A stretch of DNA of 64,000 bases, from NCBI RefSeq assembly GCF_004664715.2, contig NC_051076.1:4037446-4101445 (forward strand), read 5' to 3'. Origin of the DNA: Peromyscus leucopus (Eukaryota; Chordata; Mammalia; Rodentia; Cricetidae). A program made the translations under genes and the position numbers. Below are positions 25,030-36,889 of the stretch, in pieces. The stretch's first letter is position 1. Each line of letters starts with the position of its first letter. The notes beneath the pieces are model-generated. The model had not been told where the DNA came from. It was given only the letters and a program-made list of their open reading frames with translations, and ran no database searches.

Positions 25030-27800
25030 GGGTGAGATGAGAGGGCAGGGAACATCCAAGGGCTAACAGTTGCTGTGCAAAGCACAGGAGAAAGAGAACT
25101 TGTTTCTCATGTAGAAGATCTTGGTTAATTTACATAAATGAATTTCTTAAAGTTTGAAACCTTTCTCCCCATTATTCTTATTTTCCTGTCAAATCAATGA
25201 ATGCACACAGTTTGATTTTCTATAATCAGTGTCTTGCCATAAGCATTTCTATTCTACATTTTAAAGGATTGTAAATAAACCCATTAGTTTACCCAGGGGG
25301 CAGGTGTCTAAAAGCATCTTTGGTATAAAGTTCATTGCTGACACTTAATGCATCTCTGTGTAGGATTCAACTTCCTGAAAACTCATCCTGATAAAGAGGG
25401 CTTCCCCTTAGAGTGGGGGTCTGGATCCTTATGGAAATCTAGGATAGGCCAGTCTTTGTTGTCTTAGTTCCTTGAAAACAATGAGCTCTCTCCTCACTAG
25501 TGTCTGCCAACAAAAAATTCCACTTAGTCCTCCTTTTGACCTTGCCTTTCAGAAACAGGTCCTTCTTAGTCATCAAGGCCAGGCATAGAATAGCTGAGAC
25601 AGTCTCACAGCAGGGTGACCCCTGAGTTGTGTCTGCTTCTAGGCAATAACCCCAGAGCTCCAGAGCCCGGAGGGTGGTGATTTAACAAATCATATGTTTA
25701 AACAATGTGATGGCACACTGCTGCTTGAGGGGCCTTTGAAGCACATTTCTAAATAATGGGGGAAATAATGAATACCCTCACAGTGAATTTAACTGACACA
25801 TGGAAGGGGGGGGGGATAATCTTGCATAATGAACTTTCTCCCTCTTCTTTTATCCTGTCTTTATTTTATGCTTGCAAATGGTCATTGAGGGAGAAGACCC
25901 CTGGGCTCTGTGTAAACAGGAGAAAGTAGGATGGGCTATTAAGCCTTTCCACAATTCTGGAGCTGAGGCAGCTGAAGTCCTTCTCTAAACCTTCCAGCTC
26001 ACCAGCAACTGGAAGTGTATTGCCTTGCTTAGGACACTGCTACTTCTATTTAGGAGATAGCCTGCCAGTCTGCTCAGTGCACAATGGTTCTCTAGACTGG
26101 GGAAATACTCTATGGGAGGGAAATCTTTGCCTGTGAGGGTGAAGTGGGAGTGTAGGGTAATATACTCATGGGATGAATTTCCTGTTTGCGACAAACAGGC
26201 ACAATTCCCTCATAGTCTACCCACCCCTTCCCCCAACACTCCACTGCTCCCAGACTCTGAGTTCTTCTCTTGCATCCCTAAGTTGCTGGGTTTTGGACTT
26301 GTGTTTGCTGGTCTGTAAGGAGAGTCTACTCTGCTTCTTCTGCATGGCCCAGAGATTTATTCTGCCCTGAAGCTGTCTCCCCTATCCACCGCTGTTCTGT
26401 AACTGACCTCAGCCATATTGCTTTTATGTAGCCTTCTTAAACAAACAAATAAAATAAAGTAAATTTTACAACTGTGTTGGTATAAAGACTCATGGAATAC
26501 AGACTAAATTCATTGCTGGATATTTATTTGTATGATATTCATCTATTCTTCTGAAAGAAAATTAATTTTCATGGACTCCTAAAAGTGCTTGGCCTTGGCC
26601 TGAGTACTGGGTTACTAGGTCATCAGACCTAGACAACTCTACCCTGCATCTTAGAGGTTCTCCCTGCCTTGACAGCACCTGAGACCTTTCTTATTCCTTA
26701 TGTTCCATAATTTTTCTAATGCTGCCCCTTGCCTTGCAGTTCTGTCCTCCACTAACCTGAGAGCTGCTTGGAAGAAAGAGCTTTGCTTTGTCCACTGTGG
26801 AATTACACATAAGGACTCAGGGATCTAACCTATAAACAGCATGGGACAAGTTCACACTGGGGTGTGACAGAGGTGAGGGAAGCTACCATAGCAAGAAAAG
26901 CTGTTTCGGCACAATGGCACCTGTGGGGGTGTGGTGGAAGTGGGATGAAGGTCTATCTTAGCTGTTCTTGTTAGCAGGGCTCTGACCCACCCACAGGCAG
27001 CAATAGACCTGCTATTGTGGTCAAAGTGACCTGTGGATCTGGCAGGATGAAAGGCTAAGTTACTTTCTGACCAGTGAGGCTTCTATGCCCCAAGGTAAAT
27101 GCCTTTCAGAGCCCAGCAAAGCAACCTGCATGAGAGGGTCCTGTGTGACCATAGCAAACAGAGAAACAAAAACAAGGCAATCAATAAACCTGAGCAATTT
27201 CATAAGTACGGTTTGGGGTCAGTTTGGCCGGAGGGGAGAATTTAATTGCAAGGCTCCTATGTCTCAACTGCCTGAGGCTAGCAATTGGAGTGGGAAGATG
27301 GAGAGTCAATGCTGATTAAGAGCAGAAACTGAGGGCTGAGGGTGCAGGGAGGCCTGCCACCATCTGTGGTTAGAAAGCTAGAGATGAAGGTACTGGAAAG
27401 TGAGTGCTTTGGATCTGGCATTTCTACTTTGAATGGCCTTGAACTCAAGCAGAGTGATGATCTGTTTTACATTCTGGGATTTGTTCCTACAAAAGTAAAA
27501 ACTCAGTAGGATATTGTGCCCACAACCAACTAGAATATCATTTGGCACAGAGGGAAAAGAAGCCTAAGATATAGTTTCTAATTAAGAGCAGCTAGACAGG
27601 TTATATGTGAATCTCCTCTGTCCAATGACAGTGTGAAGTCAAAGTCCTCCTAGAACTCTGGACTGAGGAAAAGCAAAGAATAAGAGAGGAGAAGTGGGTG
27701 TTCATGAGGGGGCTGCAGTGCTGAACTGATTCCTCCTGCTAACCCCACTGTTAGGTTGTATTGAGACTCTCATCACCCTGTGGCAATACTGGGAAGACTG
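25030..27800. other. No feature recognised
   Basis: Unique-looking sequence with a G11 run at about 25806-25815. No gene or transposon assigned. Confidence 0.4.
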
Positions 27801-27804
27801 GAGC

Positions 27805-28292
27805 TTTTATGGAGTCCTATATGGTTTGAACATGTAATGTTCCCCCACAGGGCTTGTTACTGAAGGCTGGTGGCACTTTGCATATGTATATGATGTATAT
27901 GAATGGGTATATGTGTATGTATAGGTACATCAACATATATATTATCCTTTGAAATCACAATATAATTACATTTCCCTATTCCCTTCCCTCCCTTCAAACT
28001 CTTCCATGTACCTCTCCTTCTTGATGACATCTGTAGGAAACTTTAAGTGGGGCCTAGATAGAAGAAGTATGCCACTGGTATGTCCTTGGAAGTTGGATCT
28101 TATCCCAGGCCCATCCTCTTCTCTCCCCACCCAAAGTATAGCCTGTACCATGTGCTTCTGCCACTATGATTATCTGTGCCATCCAGAATGAATATGACAA
28201 GGGACTGAAATCTCTGGAACCAGGAGCTAAAACAATCAGCTCTTCAAGTTGTTTTATAAGGCATTTCTAATAGCAACAACAACAACAACAAA
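27805..28292 (+). mobile_element. MaLR-like LTR split by an L1 fragment
   Basis: The 5' part (27805-27870: 'atatggtttgaacatgtaat', 'gaaggctggtggcactttgc') and the 3' part (28046-28292: 'ttaagtggggcctagataga', 'ggactgaaatctctggaacc', 'taatagcaacaac') join in the order of one rodent LTR family. The intervening ~175 bp is an inverted L1 3' end. An (AAC)n run closes the element. Confidence 0.5.
27871..28045 (-). mobile_element. L1 3' UTR fragment, inverted, inside an LTR
   Basis: 'gaaatcacaatataattaca' then 'ttccctattcccttccctcc' and 'cttccatgtacctctccttc' is the inverted 3' UTR of rodent L1. 'actttg' and 'acttta' at the two junctions may be a short target duplication. Confidence 0.5.
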
Positions 28293-28476
28293 AATTCTAG
28301 CAGGAGCCATAAGAAAGAAATTCAGAAGGGAATATAGTATCTAACCCCCTGCTTCTTTTCTGTCTTTCCCTGTATCCTGTCTGCTATGAGGTGATCCTCT
28401 TTGGTCCATCAGGTACCCACTGTCACAATCCTTTGCTTCACCACAGCCCAAGTGACAGGGCCAAGTGACCCTGAAC

Positions 28477-28876
28477 TAACACTGCTGTGGGATGGTCTGT
28501 ATGTCAAATTGCTCTGATTGGTCAATAAATAAAACACTGATTGGCCAGTGGCTAGGCAGGAAGTATAGGCAGGACTAACAGAGAGGAGAAAAGAAAGAAC
28601 AGGAAGGCAGGGGGAGTCACTGCCAGCTGCCACCATGACAAGCCACATGTGAAGACGCCAGTAAGCCATGAGCCATGTGGCAAGGTATAGATTTATGGAA
28701 ATGGATTAATTTAAGCTATAAGAACTGTTAGCAAGAAGCCTGCCACGGCCATACAGTTTGTAAGCAATATAAGTCTCTGTGTTTACTTGGTTGGGTCTGA
28801 GCGGCTGTGGGACTGGAGAGTGACAGAGATTTGTCCTGACTGTGGGCAAGGCAGGAAAACTCTAGTTACATAACAC
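28477..28876 (+). mobile_element. Solo ERV LTR with identical 6 bp target duplications
   Basis: The LTR at 28483-28870 (388 bp) starts TG and ends CA. TAACAC lies on both sides (28477-28482 and 28871-28876). Text such as 'gggatggtctgtatgtcaaa' and 'gagatttgtcctgactgtgg' matches an abundant rodent ERVK-type LTR (RMER17-like by memory). It has no internal genes, so it is probably a solo LTR left by recombination. The identical duplications suggest a comparatively recent insertion. Confidence 0.8.
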
Positions 28877-28989
28877 CACAAACTAAAATATATCTTTCAT
28901 CTTTACACATTGATTATCTCAGCTATTTTGTCACAGTGATGGAAAGCTGTTTCTGATTTGATCTCATCTGAACCAAATTTTAATTAGCC

Positions 28990-29330
28990 TTTGGGGATGT
29001 GCTTTTTATAACAGACTATTGTCACCCGCAAAGACCTAGTCACTTTCCCTGGCTCCTGCTACCCTCCCTCTTCTATTGTTGGCATGCTATTCTTCAATCA
29101 GAGTCAGTCTTCTATCTCCCTCACTCTGCATTAGGGGTCTTGCAATTGCTTTTCTGGCCTTTCAGGTTCTTTCCTTGTAGCCTCACTTGGGTCCAGTCAC
29201 AACCTAGCTCATCCCTCTACTCATAGTGCCATGATGGGATGGCATGCATACAGTACCTTGCTCCTCACCCACTAGTTTGATTCCATGTCATATTCTTCCT
29301 CACCATAGAAATGCTCTCATAATACTTTCT
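28990..29330 (+). repeat. Possible L2 fragment
   Basis: 'cactttccctggctcctgct' and the C/T-rich context resemble the L2 3' region. The match is weak. Confidence 0.3.
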
Positions 29331-29462
29331 TCGTGGAATATCTGCAACACTTGTACCATTCCTGCAAACTTCTACATATACTTTTCTGCCACAAAATGCC
29401 CACTGGCTTTTCATCACCTTCTGAAAGAGTCTTCACCCAGGCATTCAAGGAAAGTAACATAA

Positions 29463-29645
29463 AATGAAAGGCTTTGGTGTCACACAGACCTAATTTGAGC
29501 CCTAGTTCTAGAATTCATTAACTTCATGGTATTGCCTGAGCTATCCATTCTAACTAGCATTAAGATATGGACAGCCTTTGCAGCTACATCTAGTCATGGC
29601 TGTGAAGATAACACATGCAAGAACACAGCCCAGACACTGCCCAGG
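29463..29645 (+). repeat. MIR SINE, nearly complete
   Basis: 'ggctttggtgtcacacagac', 'ctaatttgagccctagttct', then 'gctgtgaagataacacatgc' and 'acagcccagacactgccc' cover both halves of MIR in plus orientation. Confidence 0.65.
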
Positions 29646-30005
29646 TGACTGTGAGATAGGGGATAATATCAACCCGACTATATCTATTCCTGAAGAGCCA
29701 TCTGGTAGTAGTTACCCTACACACCTACATTCCTAACAAGTAGAACTCTTCACTTACCTCCTGCAGGGTGGGCTCTGAAGTTCATCTGTAGACATAGGGA
29801 TGTTATCCAGTACCACTGAGGTAGCACTAGCTTGTTTCAGGCTTCTTCAGTCCTGTCGTTAATGGCCGATTGTACTTTCTTTAGCAGGAAGATGCTGCCC
29901 TGAATCAGTCAGATGGGATGACATGTACACAGTGCCTTGCTTCTTTCTGTCAATTTGCTGGAGTTTCATTTGGAATGTAGAAGGGTCATTCATACATAAG
30001 ATACT
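29646..30005. other. No feature recognised
   Basis: Unique-looking sequence. The words 'gggatg' and 'gtaccttgctcctc'/'gtgccttgcttc' occur near 29240 and 29930, but I could not extend them into a repeat. Confidence 0.4.
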
Positions 30006-30007
30006 CT

Positions 30008-30168
30008 TACCTACTCAATTCAGAATGTGAGTCAGCACAGTAGAGTGGTTAACATCGTGATGGATGGAAACATCTCAGCTTAGGTCCATTTCTGACCCCG
30101 ATATGATCATGTGCATCCAATTTAACCTCTTTCTCTCCTATGGAAATGGGGTAATCCATCACATCATC
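30008..30168 (+). repeat. MIR SINE fragment
   Basis: 'cacagtagagtggttaacat', then 'gtccatttctgaccccgata' and 'ccaatttaacctctttctc' follow MIR. Confidence 0.55.
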
Positions 30169-30654
30169 ATATTCCATGTCCACTTGATGATGTGCCTAAT
30201 AAATATAGCATGAATTCACTGAGGAAAGCAATCAGGCAGAAGGACACAAGGCAAAGGCATGAACCTAGGCAGAGAGATGCCCAACATTGGGAGGAATTAG
30301 GGAGCATGAGGTTGTGCAAGCTTCATGCACATTCCCACCAGTATCTCAAATAACATTAGGAATACAAATTAAAAGTATTTATCCGTCAGCTTCTGCTACC
30401 CATTGATCAAGGGAGACTCCCACCAAGTATCAAGATGTACATATAACAAGCTGGGAGTCAAAGAAGCTCTGAGGCTAGAAATGAGAGGCACATGTCTGAG
30501 AAAGGCAAGGGGAGGTCACATGAACCGACTCTGCAGAGTGACAGGAGTAGAGATGGAGAGCAGAGGACTTGGGAAACATACCTATTTTACAAAGGTATAA
30601 CTTTACTTGCAGTTATGTTTGTAAAAGGCTAAGTTACATCAAGTATATAACAAT

Positions 30655-31215
30655 CACATCATTGAAATCCTCCCATACTTCCTATCAAGTTAGACTCAAA
30701 GTCATGGTCCCTGCTTATGATCTTTTAGCCAATTCAGGATTTTGATGCCAGTTTTTTACTCTTTCTTTCTTATTCCTTCAATTATGCCACATACTACAGT
30801 CCAGACTCTAAAACTGGAAACATTCAGAGCTTCCTTGGCAGTAGGATGTTTGCATATTCTGTTTTCTCTGCTTAGGACATTCTCTCCTCTGATATTGCAT
30901 GCCCCCTATGCCCTTAATTTGAACCTCTGTCCAATGGGTAGCTCTTCAAAAAGGCTTTCCACGACTACTCTACTTAAAATAGAGTGTACTCCAGCACCCT
31001 GGGTACACTCTGTCTCCTTACCAAGCCTGGATGCCATGCCATTTCTGACATTATATAACAGGTAACATTTGTGTGTTTTCCATATCTCTTTTTATAATAC
31101 AGCCTCCAAGAAAGAAATATTTTGCCTGTCTTGTTCATGGTTGTTTTTAAAAATACCCACAGCAACATGTGGAGAATATACAGTAAATGCCCAACTAATG
31201 TTTGTGACATGAGTG
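30655..31215 (+). mobile_element. L2 3' region
   Basis: About 560 bp in the L2 order: 'agactcaaagtcatggtccc', 'tgtttgcatattctgttttc', 'aggacattctctcc', 'gggtagctcttcaaaaaggc', 'gaaatattttgcctgtcttg' and the end 'gtaaatgcccaactaatg'. It is a long but diverged copy. Confidence 0.65.
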
Positions 31216-31219
31216 AAAA

Positions 31220-32040
31220 GTTCTATCACCTACCACCTGTCACTTCTACACCCCCTTCCTATCTGTACAAGTGGACAGCTGACTGTGCTCTCCTTACCCT
31301 GCTGGGTGGGCCTCTGCAGGTACTCATCCTGCATCCTCTTCCACCTACCCAGCCCCTGCCCTGCCCAAATCTGTCCTTCTCTGACTACCCGTGTTCTGGA
31401 AAACCCTTTATACCTTCACAGTTTGCTCGAACTATAACAGGGGCCATGGATAGAAGCCTCTCCTTGCTATGCCACACAGATGTGTTTTTCTTTGGAGACA
31501 AGGCTAATTTGCAGCACCACAGCCCTCCATGCTGCTGGGCAAAAGTGACTATTATTCAATTTGTGTTTGAAAATATGTAACAATCTAAGCATAACCAAAT
31601 GGTGTGCTGGCATGCTGAAACTGTGGTTCTCATACAGGAACACAAGCACACTCACTCTGCTCTCTCACCTCCTCTGCCCTTATGCCTCTCTTCTGTTCCC
31701 CATGACTCCACTGCCTGACACTGGACAGTCATTTGTTTAAAGCAAACACTGAGTGATATAATGCTGAATTCAAGAATGTTCTGGTTCTTAAAGATTGTAT
31801 ATGAATTCCTGACACCAAGGGCAAAATGCACACTAAGGTCAAGGTTCTCTCTTCAGCTTGGGAAGCATAGAGGGTTCCTCTCCATTTTCCTAACTATGTA
31901 CTGCCATAGTGATATGACTGCCCTGTGACTATGAGCCAATGGTATGGACATACTTCAATAGTTCTGCTTATTTTTAACACTTCTGATAGAATATACTGTA
32001 GAGTGTATAATAATTTCCTGTATTCTCATCCTTCATCCAA
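31220..32040. other. No gene recognised
   Basis: Unique-looking sequence. A 152-codon plus frame (31122-31580) starts inside the L2 relic and has no known domain. Confidence 0.4.
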
Positions 32041-32044
32041 TTTA

Positions 32045-32274
32045 CTCCAAGGCAGTGGTTCTCAACCTTCCTAATGCTGCAGGGTCAAACGACCCAATCA
32101 CATGGGTCACCTTAGACCAATGGAAAACACAGCTATTAGATTACGATTCATAACAGTAGCAAAATTGCAATTATGAAGTAGCAACAAAAAATAATTTTAT
32201 GGTTGGGAGTCACTACAACATGAGGACCTATATTAAAGGGTTGTGACCTATAGGTGAGAACCACTGCCCTAAGG
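32045..32274 (+). mobile_element. URR1 hAT-Charlie nonautonomous DNA transposon
   Basis: The element at 32053-32266 (214 bp) starts CAGTGGTTCTCAACC and ends GGTGAGAACCACTG, which are inverted terminal repeats. The 8 bp flanks are CTCCAAGG and CCCTAAGG (6 of 8 match), as expected for hAT. Internal text such as 'cataacagtagcaaaattgc' and 'aattttatggttgggagtca' matches URR1. It has no transposase. Confidence 0.85.
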
Positions 32275-32374
32275 ACTTATCTATGCTCTTAGGTTGATGA
32301 TGTGAAGGTGACAGGAAGTGGGGAAGGTGGGGGCAGAGACAGAAAGGGAGGATGTGGTGGTGGTATTGGGGATT

Positions 32375-32825
32375 GTCCCGGCTAGCTTTGTCAACTTGAC
32401 ACAGTCTTGAATCATCTAAGAAGAGACCCTCAGCTGAGGAATTGCCTAGAGCACATTGACCTGTGGATATATCTGTGGAGGGCTGTCTTGTTAATTGACA
32501 TAGGAAGGCCCAGGCTATTATGAGCCACACAATTCCTCGGGAAGGTGGTGGTCCTGAGCTGTATAAGAAAGCTAGCTGAGTATAAGCCTGTCAGCCAGCC
32601 AGATAGCATTATCTCCATAGTTCCTGTCACATTGGCTGCAAATTGAGTTCCTTAGTTGGAGGTGACACTACATAAAATAAATAACAGGCTAGTCTTCAAG
32701 CTCCTTCAATGATAGACTGCAACCTGGAAGTGTAAGCCAAATAAATAAACCCTTTCTTTTCTAAAGTTGCGTATGGTCGGGAATCTTTCATAGCCACAGA
32801 AATGGAATTAGAACAGAGATACAGT
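32375..32825 (+). mobile_element. MaLR-like LTR
   Basis: Starts near 'gctttgtcaacttgacacag' and contains 'gaattgcctagagcacattg' and 'gagctgtataagaaagctag'. It ends with 'aagtgtaagccaaataaata' and 'cacagaaatggaattagaac'. This is the plus-orientation form of the 'gtcaacttgac' rodent LTR-like family. Confidence 0.55.
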
Positions 32826-33143
32826 TGATAGTGGCACTTGGGTTAGAGTTGCCAGTGGCATTGGGGTAGAGCTGATGGTAAAGGTATTATTTTGGTATAT
32901 GCAGACACCATGAATTTGCTATTGAAGGGGTGGCATCAAAGTGGAAATATCTGAGGTTTTCTTCCACGTGGTAGGTGACAGGATATTACCACTAAAGATT
33001 TCTCTATCTGCTAGAGATTTCCTGAATGGCAAGGGTGTTTGTTTGTTTTCAGTCAATGGCTTCTCGACCCTATCACTTATCTACTGTTTCTTCTAAGATG
33101 CTAATTTTAAAAAGTGTTTGAAAATGACTTTTGCTAAGTAGTA

Positions 33144-33146
<3 letters not shown>

Positions 33147-33190
<44 letters not shown>
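33147..33190 (+). repeat. (GT)n microsatellite
   Basis: About 22 GT units at the tail side of an inverted B4-type SINE. Confidence 0.95.
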
Positions 33191-33191
<1 letters not shown>

Positions 33192-33495
33192 GTATGTATG
33201 ACTTTGTGTGCAGTGGGTGGGGTCTGGGAATGCCCCTGTTGCAAGCATGTGACAGCCAGGGGAGAGTGCCAGGTGTCTTTCTCTATTGTGATCTGCTTTG
33301 CAGCCTTGAGGCAGGGTCTCTCACTGCATAATAAGTTTGCTGATTAGGCTAGGATGCCAGCAAGCTCCTGATCTCCTGTTTTTAACCCTAGAGTGCTGGG
33401 GTTGCAGCACAGCACATGCAGCTGTGTTCTCCATTTTACCCGCGTCTTCACACACAGTAAGCACTGTACCCACTGAGCATCTCTGTATGCCTGAT
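33147..33495 (-). mobile_element. B4-type SINE, inverted
   Basis: (GT)n, then 'ttgaggcagggtctctcact', 'gtgctggggttgcagcacag', 'cacagtaagcactgtaccca' and 'ctgagcatctctg' give the inverted B4 order. Diverged. Confidence 0.5.
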
Positions 33496-33675
33496 TTTAG
33501 TTTCAATATGGGTTATGCTTGCTGTGCATACTCATGAGAAATGCAAGATTATTTTAGAAAATCTGAAGATGGAAAATCTTTAAAAAGAAGTGAGAAAGTG
33601 AACACACAAAATAACAAGGAGCAGCTCAGAGACCACCATGTTTATTATGTTCTTGCAATCTTATGTTAGACTCTA

Positions 33676-33880
33676 GAGCCCACCTTCCTTCTTTCCTTTC
33701 TTACTCTTTTCTTTTCTTCTCTCTCGCTTTTTCTCTCACTTTCTTTCTTTCTTTGTCTCTTTTTCTTTTTCTTTCCCCTTACCTTCCTGCTTTCTTTCCT
33801 CCCTCCCTCTTTTCCCTATTCCTTCCTTCCCCCTGTACTTCTTCCCTGATTCCCACCTTCCTGCCTTCTTGTTTCTATTC
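33676..33880 (+). repeat. Polypyrimidine (CTTT/CCTT)-rich tract
   Basis: Almost all C and T over about 200 bp, with CTTT and CCTT words. This explains the Ser/Leu/Phe-rich open frame here. Confidence 0.9.
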
Positions 33881-34194
33881 AAACTATATATTATGAGTCA
33901 TATTTCTATCAAATTTGATATAAATCTAGTTTTAGTAAGATTTTTCTTACGTCATTTGACAATCATTCAAAAGTATTTACAGCCTCAATATCCTTATATA
34001 TAATAAGGATATTCCATAATGTATGTATAAGATTGAGTACAGAGGTTATTTCCAATTTATTTTTCTGATAGAAAGGTCAGTTTTCCTGGGGCCATGTGAG
34101 CAGTGGACTTGGACAGCCCATACTCTCCAAATGCTGGCTCTATGTGCTGTTATGCATATGTGATCAGAGGAGGTACAAATAGGAACCAGAGTTA

Positions 34195-34700
34195 CTGCCT
34201 CAGGGAATTTTCATCCAGTTTGAGAGAGAGACTGAAATGAAGTCACAACATTTATAAACTAACGTATCACCAAGAGAGAATTGTTGTGCTGTGAGGCTGT
34301 ATCCCACAGCTGGCACCAGGTAAGGATCAAGATCAAACCCAGAAGCTAATTCTTGGGCACCATAAAAGGATTTGAGGCTCATGGTTTATCCCATGCACAC
34401 CCCGGCTAGGCACAAGTAAGTTCTGCTCCAGCAGAGGTATACAGAAAGGTGTCACTTGCAGCTAACATTTGAAGAGCAATCAAAAGCATGAATGAGCAGA
34501 GGAAAGGAGAAACCTTCCTATCAGGGGAATTGTCAAAGCTTGGTGCAAAGGAAGGTAAGGGAGAAAAAAGGTAAGGGGCTGTGGAGGCAAGAGATGTGGG
34601 AGGGGTATAAGGATAGAAGTCTTGCCTTCTGAAGGTTTTCCTAGAAGTTCTGCTGCTCTGGAGACAGGGACATCTGTGTGGAAGGTGCTGAATTAAATCA
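34195..34700 (-). repeat. Possible L2 relic, inverted
   Basis: 'ctcagggaattttcatccag', then 'gagagagactgaaatg', and further on 'agctaacatttgaagagcaa' and 'gcatgaatgagcagagg' resemble the inverted L2 3' region. Low similarity. Confidence 0.35.
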
Positions 34701-35029
34701 AGTATGGTTGACAGGGGCTAGCTGGAGGGTGGTGGCAGTGGAACCAGAATAGAAAAACAAGGCAAAAGAAACATCTTATCAGAAGAGAATATTCAGCATG
34801 TAAAATACATACTTGGTAATATGAAATGAAAGAAGAAAACTTGAAGCCAACTCTACAAACTTGGGCCAGGTGGAGAGGGTGCCTGTTACTGGAAGCTATA
34901 GGAAGACATAGCCTGTTGCTGTATGGATCCTATTCATCTCACGGTTCCAGGATCTCATGAAGGAGAAAGTGGAATGACTATGCATTTAGTGTGAGGCCCT
35001 GTGGAAGAAATCCTCCCAAAGAAGGTGCA

Positions 35030-35074
35030 CACACGCATGTGGAACACTCACGTGCACGCGCACGTGCACGCGCG

Positions 35075-35116
<42 letters not shown>
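35030..35116 (+). repeat. Alternating purine-pyrimidine tract, (CA)n plus CG-rich part
   Basis: 35049-35075 alternates C/G and A/T with many CG steps ('cacgtgcacgcgcacgtgca'), followed by about 20 CA units (35077-35116). It is one of few CpG-dense spots in the window. Confidence 0.93.
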
Positions 35117-35118
<2 letters not shown>

Positions 35119-35119
35119 C

Positions 35120-36485
35120 CTGATCTGCTCTGTTTGTCCATTCTTCTAGGACAAAGGTTGAAAATATTATTTTTTAATTGTTATTGGTGACTTTAACTTC
35201 TTATATTTCTGACCTTAAGTTAATTTGGTCTGTTGGACCCTAGACTCACTCACTTCTGATTTCTCAGTCGGTGGGTCTGATGTTTCTGACCCAGCAGCAC
35301 CATGGCAGGAGAGGTGGGGGTGGTGTGTGTGCGATCTGAGGACTTTCAATCCACTTTTGATTCCCCAAGCTCATCTATGATGCTGGTGATCACATTAATG
35401 ACCATAATGGTGACGGATATTTCATCTTGCTCTTACAACTTTTTTTGAGAACATATTTCTTACATTCATTTCTGTTTTCAATATAAATGTAGTTCTCTAC
35501 TTTGTTGAAGGAAATAGTGACTTAGAGGAAACGTATTTCACCCAAGGTTTACAACTGATAGGGGCTGAAGCAGTGATTCTCTAGTCTAGTAAGTTAATCC
35601 AATAAATATTTTTAAATTGCATTACAATTTTACCTATAAAATTGGCCTAGTCTACACAAGAGTTCCAGGGCCCCCAGAATGTAAATTTAGTGAAGTTGCT
35701 GTGACTAGTTCATCCCACAAGTATTATTTAGCTTATTCCTGAATACCTTATTCCAACAATGAAAGATTTGTGAAAATAATCTATAACTTTTTTGTCTGCC
35801 TTTCCCCTTTCGTCTGTGTCAGAGCTAGGGGCTAGATGTAGATCTTCACATTTGAGTGGTTTAGCATTTTTATAGTGGTTTTTATTTCTTAAATGGGTTG
35901 GGCCAGCTAATTGCTTTAGGAAATTCTGCCTCAATCATGCATTTTCACCATCTACAGTGTCTAATCAGCCTCCTCTCTGATATGCAAAATTATGATGACT
36001 TGGAAGACTCAAAGCACAGTGTCTGGAATCAGAATTACTTGGTGGAATGGCAAAGCAGGAGGTGAGTTCTGGGAGAGGTCTACCCCCATCTTTCCATTAT
36101 TAATGAAACCTGTGTTGTCATGGTGATGATCAGAGAGGGAGTGGAACTAGAGGAAGACTTGAGAAAATACTGCAGCACTGGGAGCTATAAAATCTTTGTG
36201 ACAGTGTGTCACTGTGAGGACTTTAGGACATTACATTGCTCTCTACTGTGATCTGTCTCAGACATTATGAGGTCAGCATAATACCCTAGGGTGATTTGAA
36301 CCAGATGTGCCTCTGTCTCCACTAAAGTTGAATCCTCAGAGTTCACTGATAGGACAAGGACTCCTGATACCTGATATTGATAATAGTCAATACTCAGTGA
36401 ATTATTCACAAAACTCAATGAAAATTTCTAGGTGGGATACTTAAGTTGTCACAGATTTACCTTTTGTTTCAGTGTTTTTTTACAA
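35120..36485. other. No feature recognised
   Basis: Unique-looking sequence with no assignable gene or transposon. Confidence 0.4.
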
Positions 36486-36491
36486 TATTAT

Positions 36492-36884
36492 GATGTAGGA
36501 ATAGTTGTTAATCTGACAGGATCTAGAATCACCTAGGAGACAAACTTCTGGACATGTCTATGAGGGAGCTTCCAGACAGAGTTAACTGAGTTGGAAGGAT
36601 CAACCTTAAATAAGGGTGATGCCATCATATAGGCTCAGGTCTCAGACTGCATTAAAAAGAGAAAGTTGGCTAACTATGGGCATTTGCCTTTCTCTGTTTT
36701 CTAAATGAGGATGCAATGTGGTCTGCCACCTCAGGCTCTGCTGCCTTTACTTATTAGTGGTGTTTGACTAGATCCTCCTACTGTGAGCCAAGTAAACCCT
36801 TCCTTCCCTATTTGCTTTTGTCAGGGACCTTGTCAGCATTTTCTCAGCATTCCTCACAGCAATGAGAAAAGTAATTGGTACAAT
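36492..36884 (+). mobile_element. MaLR-like LTR
   Basis: 'gttgttaatctgacaggatc', 'tagaatcacctaggagacaa', 'gagggagcttccagacagag', 'actgtgagccaagtaaaccc' and 'acagcaatgagaaaagtaat' follow a common rodent LTR-like family from end to end. The inverted copy at 43.19 kb belongs to the same family. Confidence 0.6.
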
Positions 36885-36889
36885 GGAGA

